A DNA stretch of 11,803 nt, from positions 1 to 11,803 of the forward strand of contig WTGE01000367.1 of the NCBI GenBank assembly GCA_011525445.1, read 5' to 3'. The translations under genes were made by a program, and so were the position numbers. The DNA is from Synechococcus sp. CO36386bin_37 (GTDB lineage Bacteria; Cyanobacteriota; Cyanobacteriia; PCC-6307; Cyanobiaceae). Shown here in pieces: positions 7,900 to 11,803 of the stretch; the stretch's first letter is position 1; every line of letters starts with the position of its first letter. The notes beneath the pieces are model-generated. The model saw nothing but the letters and a program-made list of their open reading frames with translations. It was not told where the DNA came from and did no database searches.

Positions 7900-7952
7900 T
7901 GATAACTACTTCTATTTGAAGCTTGCGAGTTCTGGGTTGCAGCCTCCTGCGG

Positions 7953-8357
7953 TCAGTTCGTGGTTTGCCTCGCTTTGGCTCGCAAAATCCAGAGTTTGGC
8001 GATCGAAAAGTCAACGACAGAAATCCGACCAGTTCCAAGTTGACGTTCAAGACGTCCAGTTCGGTTCACAATTTCCTGTGGTGAGGACGTGGCAATCGCA
8101 GCAGGCGTTGCAAAACCGGCATGCATCAAAAGGGCAGCATCCGCGGGCGGGAGTTCTAAACAACAGATCAGCTTGGCGATCCCACGAAGGCGCTTGAGAT
8201 TGCGGGCTGTGGATCGACCGGATGCAACGAGGCGACTGAGCTGCTGATCAGTGAGCTCACTGAGATCCCTCCAGTTTGCAATTCCCGCTTTGTCTAAATC
8301 TGCCTTCTCATCTCGAAATCCCTGCGGCAATCCTTGGAGAGGGGCATCTGGATTCAT
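7953..8357 (-). CDS. DUF4332-type helix-hairpin-helix protein
   Basis: This 134-residue soluble protein is mostly helical, with two helix-hairpin-helix-like units. The first spans about 20-62 (L-D-K-A-G-I-A-N-W-R-D-L, then LTDQQLSRL and an Arg/Lys-rich helix). The second spans about 70-107 (ADAALLMHAGFATPAAIA, then SSPQEIV). The pattern 'helix, L-x-x-A-G-I/F, x-T/N-x-x-x-L/I' is that of DUF4332. These resemble non-specific DNA- or protein-binding HhH repeats. The function in cyanobacteria is not established, so binding is only a possibility. There is no signal peptide or membrane span. Its ATG overlaps the stop of the ycf51-like gene by four bases (ATGA), so the two are surely cotranscribed and probably translationally coupled. 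Confidence 0.82.
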   Translation of the reverse strand: MNPDAPLQGLPQGFRDEKADLDKAGIANWRDLSELTDQQLSRLVASGRSTARNLKRLRGIAKLICCLELPPADAALLMHAGFATPAAIATSSPQEIVNRTGRLERQLGTGRISVVDFSIAKLWILRAKARQTTN

Positions 8358-8794
8358 TGTTCGTTGAAGTCCCGTGTGGTTTCTCCAAGCAAAATTGGTT
8401 TTGAAATGCCTTCGCTCACAACCTGCAGCTGACGCAGCCTGACGTGCACAAAACGGTCGCGACCGCCTGGACGGAGATTTGCGGCGAGCTGGCTGAGGGT
8501 GGGTTCGATCGCTTCTTGATTGAAGCCAATGGCAGCTTGTGCCACTACGAGATCGATGCCGTTATCAAACACGATCGGCACCTGTTGAGCTCCTTCGATA
8601 CGAACCGGTGGCGTGTAACTGATCGAAAATGCCCAACAGCTCACGGCTAGCAAAAATGTGAAACTACTCACTCCAACAAGACGGAAACGCACCCCCCAAC
8701 CAGACAGAAAAGAAATCAGCGTGAGCACCGAGAGGCCAACGCCACTCCAGGCCAGCCATGAGATGGACGCCTCCAGAAATTGAGGAAGGGGCAT
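8354..8794 (-). CDS. ycf51: Ycf51 (DUF2518) family membrane protein
   Basis: This 146-residue protein is named after a plastid-encoded open reading frame and conserved in cyanobacteria; its biochemical role is unknown. Two transmembrane helices are visible (about 10-32 and 41-62), joined by the short conserved basic segment GWGVRFRLVGV. A soluble C-terminal domain follows, with the family motifs IVFDNGIDLVV (74-84), EPTLSQLAANLRPGGRDR (97-114) and KPILLGETTRDF (132-143). The ATG at 8794 is the natural start: the upstream open frame extends into the divergent gene but has no other start codon near, and the family begins just before the first membrane helix. No good Shine-Dalgarno. It is the first gene of the minus-strand series, overlaps the DUF4332 gene by four bases, and is divergent from the TamB-like gene. 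Assignment is from recalled motif similarity. Confidence 0.8.
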   Translation of the reverse strand: MPLPQFLEASISWLAWSGVGLSVLTLISFLSGWGVRFRLVGVSSFTFLLAVSCWAFSISYTPPVRIEGAQQVPIVFDNGIDLVVAQAAIGFNQEAIEPTLSQLAANLRPGGRDRFVHVRLRQLQVVSEGISKPILLGETTRDFNEQ

Positions 8795-8882
8795 GGGCTG
8801 GTTAGGAGCAGAACTCCTCTCTATATTGCGTCGACCTTGGGCGAGATGACGGTCATCGATGAGGAGCTCAGGCAAAAGTGCA
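8795..8882. promoter_or_regulatory. Divergent promoter region between ycf51-like and tamB-like genes
   Basis: These 88 bases must hold start signals for both directions unless promoters lie inside the genes. TATATT at 8822-8827 on the plus strand is one mismatch from the -10 consensus. The same AT-rich patch reads TATAGA on the minus strand, so it could serve either gene. No convincing -35 box is seen. A perfect 5-bp inverted repeat (AGGAG at 8804-8808, CTCCT at 8814-8818, 5-base spacer) lies beside it and would fall in the leader of the ycf51-like transcript. The evidence is pattern only. Confidence 0.35.
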
Positions 8883-11803
8883 ATGGCTCCACGAGTGGTG
8901 ATCACTGGGCTTGGTCTCACAGCTGTTGTGGCTTCAGTCGCTTGGATGACTGCTGACCGGTTGATTGCGGGGACCGTCAATCGCTTGCGTCCCGCTCTGG
9001 AGAAGCAGCTGGCTGGCCCGCTCGGACATCCGATTGAGATCGGTCCCTATCGGGGGTGGGGTCTCGATGGAATCACGATCGGACCGATCAAGATCCTTCC
9101 AGGACAAAAGGATGCCTCCACCCTTCGTGTGCGCAAACTGACTCTGGGGATTGATCCGCTCTCCAGTCTGCGTCTCTGGCGTCCGGTTGTTGTCGCTCGG
9201 GTGAGGGGGGCCAGTGTCAATCTCTTCCGCAACAAACAGGGTCAGTTTTGGGTACCAGGCCCTCGGCCGAAGGGTGAGTTTCCTTATCGAGTGGATCTTC
9301 GTGTTCGTTTGATTGATCCTGCCAACATCAGGGTTGAGCCCGCAGACCTCCAGCTGTCCTTGGCGGGTGCGACACGATTTCGTCTTGATGAGAAGTGGGC
9401 CGATGGAGCCTTTCAGTTGCGTTTCCCCGATCGTGGTTCGGTGCAGTTGAAAGGCCGTGCCCATTGGAACCGTCCGGAATTCCTGATGAAGGCGCGTCTC
9501 AAGCGAGTCCAGTTGGATCGACTGCAGGGTCTGCTTCCGATGGCCAAGCCCCTTCAACTGAGGGGCCAGGTGGGTGGCGATCTCACCTTTGATTGGAATC
9601 GAGGCCAGATCGGCTGTGGAGGTGGTCTGTCGGTTGTTGGCTTCAAGTTGAGTGGTCAGCCGCTTCAGCAAGTGCTTCAGTCGCGCCTTTTCAAGTTCCA
9701 CTGCGATGGTGATCAGCTGTTTGTGCCCCGTAGTCAATGGCGCTATGGCCCATACCAGGCCAGTTTGGGCGGTCGACTTCAGCTGAATCGAAGTCTGGAC
9801 TTCAGCGCGAACATCAGAGAACAGGGGTTTGATCATCGGTTGGCTGTAAGTCTCAAAGGTGCCTGGGCCCAACCTCGTTTCGAACTTGCTGGGCAATGGG
9901 GGCTGCCTGAGGCCAATCTTCTCGATCAACCCATTGTCATTGATTTGCAGGTGCAGGGAGATCGACGAGGGCCCAAAGGGTGGATGGCCACTCTCGACGA
10001 ACTGAACCTCGCGACCCCTGGCATGACCATCAAGGCTCAGGGCGATCTGTATCCAATGTGGGATGTCAAGACAAAGACATTCCAACTCGTGGGTGAGGCC
10101 TGGGAAGGATTGCCACTCATCCCCGAGCTGTTGGGGACTCAAGCTCCTTTGAACGGGGAGTTACGGGTCACGGGTCCAAGCTTGTCACCACGATTTCAGT
10201 TTTCTCTCGATCAGGCGAACAATCCGCTGCTGGAACGATGGTCGCTTCAGGCCGATTGGTCGACCAAACAGGGTTTGCTGCGTCTGAATCGCTTCAACAG
10301 TCCACAGTTCAATGCAGAAGCCGTTCTGCCGATTCAGTTTGGAAAGGGTGGGCTGTTGGCCGGTGACCTGCAAGCCAATTTGAGTTTGGCGTCGTATCCC
10401 CTCAGCAGGATTGGTTCCCTTCTCGGCACGGAGATGGAAGGCATGATTTCAGCCGAGGGGCAGGTCCGCGGACCTCTTCAGAGACTTGAACCAGACCTGC
10501 AGATTCAAGTGGACAATCCTCGTGCGGGTGCGATCCGGCTTGTTGAAAGCTGGAGAGGTCGCTTCGAGGGGAAGCCGGGTGGGGGTGGACGGCTTCAAAT
10601 GGCGTCTCTTGGTGCTGTCATCCCAGGGTCATTTGAAGCACAACTCGGCGAGAATTGGTTACCGAAACGTGTTCTTCTCCAGCGAAGACGAGGTGCGTTG
10701 GAAATCACTGGTAGCCCCGCTCTTTACCGCTGGACTGCCAGGGATCTGAGCGTTGACGGGTTGGAATTGGCATTGCCTCCGAAGCAGAGATGGGAAGGGG
10801 TGTATGGCCGTTTGAGTGGTTCTGGTGACTTGAGTTTGCAACCTTGGAGTATGTCGGCGGATCTCAAGCTTGCTCAACCGGGGTTGCTTGGAATTCAGCT
10901 CCGTCAGGTGTCGATGAATGCTCAATACAACAGTGGAATTTTTGGGATTAGCGGTGAAATGTTGCCCCGTGATAGCGGGCAGATCACGTTTAAAGCCGAT
11001 GGCCGTCAGAACGCCGGTCTGAGGGCAAATCTGGAAGCTCGCGGATTAAGTGCCCGATGGTTGACGAGCGGGGCACTCAGTCTTACGCAATTGTTCCAGG
11101 CTCTACCTGCGCTGGAAGGAGACGCCACTGATTTAGGCACATTGTTGGTGAACACGTTTGGTGGATCGCTGGATGGTCAGCTTCGTGCGCTTCGAAAGGC
11201 AGAGTTGGCTGTTGAAAACGCGCAACGCCTTCGTCGCGAGCAGGAAACCTTTCATCCTGAGGATTTGCGCGGGCAAGTTGATGGTGCTCTTGAGCTAGAG
11301 GGCCCCAGTTTCAACAGCTTGCAGGTCGATTTAAAAGCACGAGGGCACCTCTGGATCGAAGGTCATGATGAGGACATTGCCCTACAGGTGAAACCGTTCA
11401 TTGCTGAGATCAAAGGGCCCCTTCAAGCGGGTGAGGGCACGTTCACCCTGCAGCATTTGCCGTTCAGTCTTCTTGCACTTGTTGCACCGGTTCCTTCGGC
11501 TTTGCAGGGGGCTCTTGGTCTTAAAGGCAATTATCGCCTGGATCAGGGGTCTCCGAAACTGACAACGGAGCTTGTGCTGGAGGAAGCTCGGGTTGGCCAA
11601 AACTCAGTTGATCTGGACCGAGGTCAGGTTTTATTCGCTGATGAGACCCTGCAATTGGATTTGGCTTTGCGGGCTGAAGGGGCTTCTGAAGCTTTAACTG
11701 TGATCGGTCAGGTTCCCATCACCTCCAAACGTCCACTGGACATCAGAGTTGAAAGTCATGGCGATGGACTGCGCTTTTTGGCTGGGTTTTCAAGAGATGT
11801 GGT
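8883..11803 (+). CDS. tamB: TamB/DUF490-type translocation and assembly protein, 5' part only
   Basis: An uninterrupted frame of 973 codons runs off the window. An N-terminal signal anchor (about residues 4-24, V-V-I-T-G-L-G-L-T-A-V-V-A) is followed by a very long chain of short amphipathic beta strands rich in Gly, Gln and Leu. Recurring units such as 'L-x-L-x-G-x-x-P-x-x-L' and 'G-x-L-x-x-x-W' run throughout, with no catalytic motif. The early segment GHPIEIGPYRGWGLDGITIGP (about 48-68) is a typical AsmA/TamB opening. Known relatives sit in the inner membrane, cross the periplasm as a beta-taco and serve outer-membrane protein or lipid delivery; TIC236 is the plant relative. The conserved C-terminal DUF490 domain is outside the window, so the name rests on architecture. 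An in-frame ATG at 8859 would add eight residues (MRSSGKSA); an in-frame TGA at 8846 bounds it. Neither start has a well-placed ribosome site. Confidence 0.83.
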   Translation, partial: MAPRVVITGLGLTAVVASVAWMTADRLIAGTVNRLRPALEKQLAGPLGHPIEIGPYRGWGLDGITIGPIKILPGQKDASTLRVRKLTLGIDPLSSLRLWRPVVVARVRGASVNLFRNKQGQFWVPGPRPKGEFPYRVDLRVRLIDPANIRVEPADLQLSLAGATRFRLDEKWADGAFQLRFPDRGSVQLKGRAHWNRPEFLMKARLKRVQLDRLQGLLPMAKPLQLRGQVGGDLTFDWNRGQIGCGGGLSVVGFKLSGQPLQQVLQSRLFKFHCDGDQLFVPRSQWRYGPYQASLGGRLQLNRSLDFSANIREQGFDHRLAVSLKGAWAQPRFELAGQWGLPEANLLDQPIVIDLQVQGDRRGPKGWMATLDELNLATPGMTIKAQGDLYPMWDVKTKTFQLVGEAWEGLPLIPELLGTQAPLNGELRVTGPSLSPRFQFSLDQANNPLLERWSLQADWSTKQGLLRLNRFNSPQFNAEAVLPIQFGKGGLLAGDLQANLSLASYPLSRIGSLLGTEMEGMISAEGQVRGPLQRLEPDLQIQVDNPRAGAIRLVESWRGRFEGKPGGGGRLQMASLGAVIPGSFEAQLGENWLPKRVLLQRRRGALEITGSPALYRWTARDLSVDGLELALPPKQRWEGVYGRLSGSGDLSLQPWSMSADLKLAQPGLLGIQLRQVSMNAQYNSGIFGISGEMLPRDSGQITFKADGRQNAGLRANLEARGLSARWLTSGALSLTQLFQALPALEGDATDLGTLLVNTFGGSLDGQLRALRKAELAVENAQRLRREQETFHPEDLRGQVDGALELEGPSFNSLQVDLKARGHLWIEGHDEDIALQVKPFIAEIKGPLQAGEGTFTLQHLPFSLLALVAPVPSALQGALGLKGNYRLDQGSPKLTTELVLEEARVGQNSVDLDRGQVLFADETLQLDLALRAEGASEALTVIGQVPITSKRPLDIRVESHGDGLRFLAGFSRDV

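Noticed and set aside
7889..8050. N-terminal extension of the small exported protein upstream to 8050
   Set aside because: It would overlap the DUF4332 gene by nearly 100 bases and place a basic 54-residue stretch before the signal peptide. The Shine-Dalgarno/TTG at 7888 gives a normal secreted protein.
8795..8980. N-terminal extension of the Ycf51 protein upstream to 8980
   Set aside because: It overlaps the divergent TamB-like coding sequence, adds residues unlike the family, and has no start codon close to the membrane segment other than the ATG at 8794.
8934..10142. Minus-strand open frame of about 400 codons opposite the TamB-like gene
   Set aside because: It lies entirely antisense to a well-supported long coding frame, its translation is rich in Thr, Gln, Arg and Pro with no recognisable domain, and such stop-free antisense frames are common in moderately GC-rich genes.

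Overview
The window looks like a stretch of chromosome from a marine picocyanobacterium, most likely a Synechococcus of the marine clade. The reasons are a plastocyanin/cytochrome c6 gene pair, a Ycf51 (DUF2518) protein, a cyanobacterial glycogen branching enzyme next to hemE, a TamB-like protein, moderate GC and tight gene packing. The species call is inference from gene content and order; no marker gene settles it. No gap between genes exceeds about 120 bases, and I see no tRNA, rRNA, CRISPR array, insertion sequence or prophage.

Layout. About three quarters of the window (1 to 8794) carries ten genes, all on the minus strand. In their direction of transcription, from right to left, they are: ycf51-like membrane protein (8794-8354); DUF4332/helix-hairpin-helix protein (8357-7953, 4-base overlap); small exported protein (7888-7577); CocE/NonD-type hydrolase (7587-5992, 11-base overlap); exported protein with two DUF3887/NTF2-like repeats (5955-5215); glgB (5136-2842); hemE (2743-1688); NAD(P)-dependent epimerase/reductase (1687-671, abutting hemE in the same frame); petE plastocyanin (652-293); a strong terminator (265-221); and petJ cytochrome c6 (173-1, cut by the window edge). 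On the plus strand, one very long gene starts near 8883 and runs off the right end. It encodes an inner-membrane-anchored TamB/DUF490-type protein and is divergent from ycf51.

How they fit together. Plastocyanin and cytochrome c6 are alternative lumenal carriers between cytochrome b6f and photosystem I. HemE is the step that sends uroporphyrinogen III to haem and chlorophyll. GlgB makes the alpha-1,6 branches of glycogen, the carbon store. The TamB-like protein belongs to outer-membrane biogenesis. So this is a housekeeping photosynthesis, tetrapyrrole and carbon-storage neighbourhood, not a defence or mobile region. I found no convincing new multi-gene system.

The points worth a second look are small-scale. 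HemE and the epimerase are separated only by an in-frame TGA followed by a TTG start. A small exported protein starts at TTG behind a perfect Shine-Dalgarno that can fold onto the start codon. petE and petJ sit in tandem with a terminator about 50 bases upstream of petJ. Uncharacterised exported proteins with a Cys pair or paired DUF3887 domains flank a hydrolase of unknown substrate.
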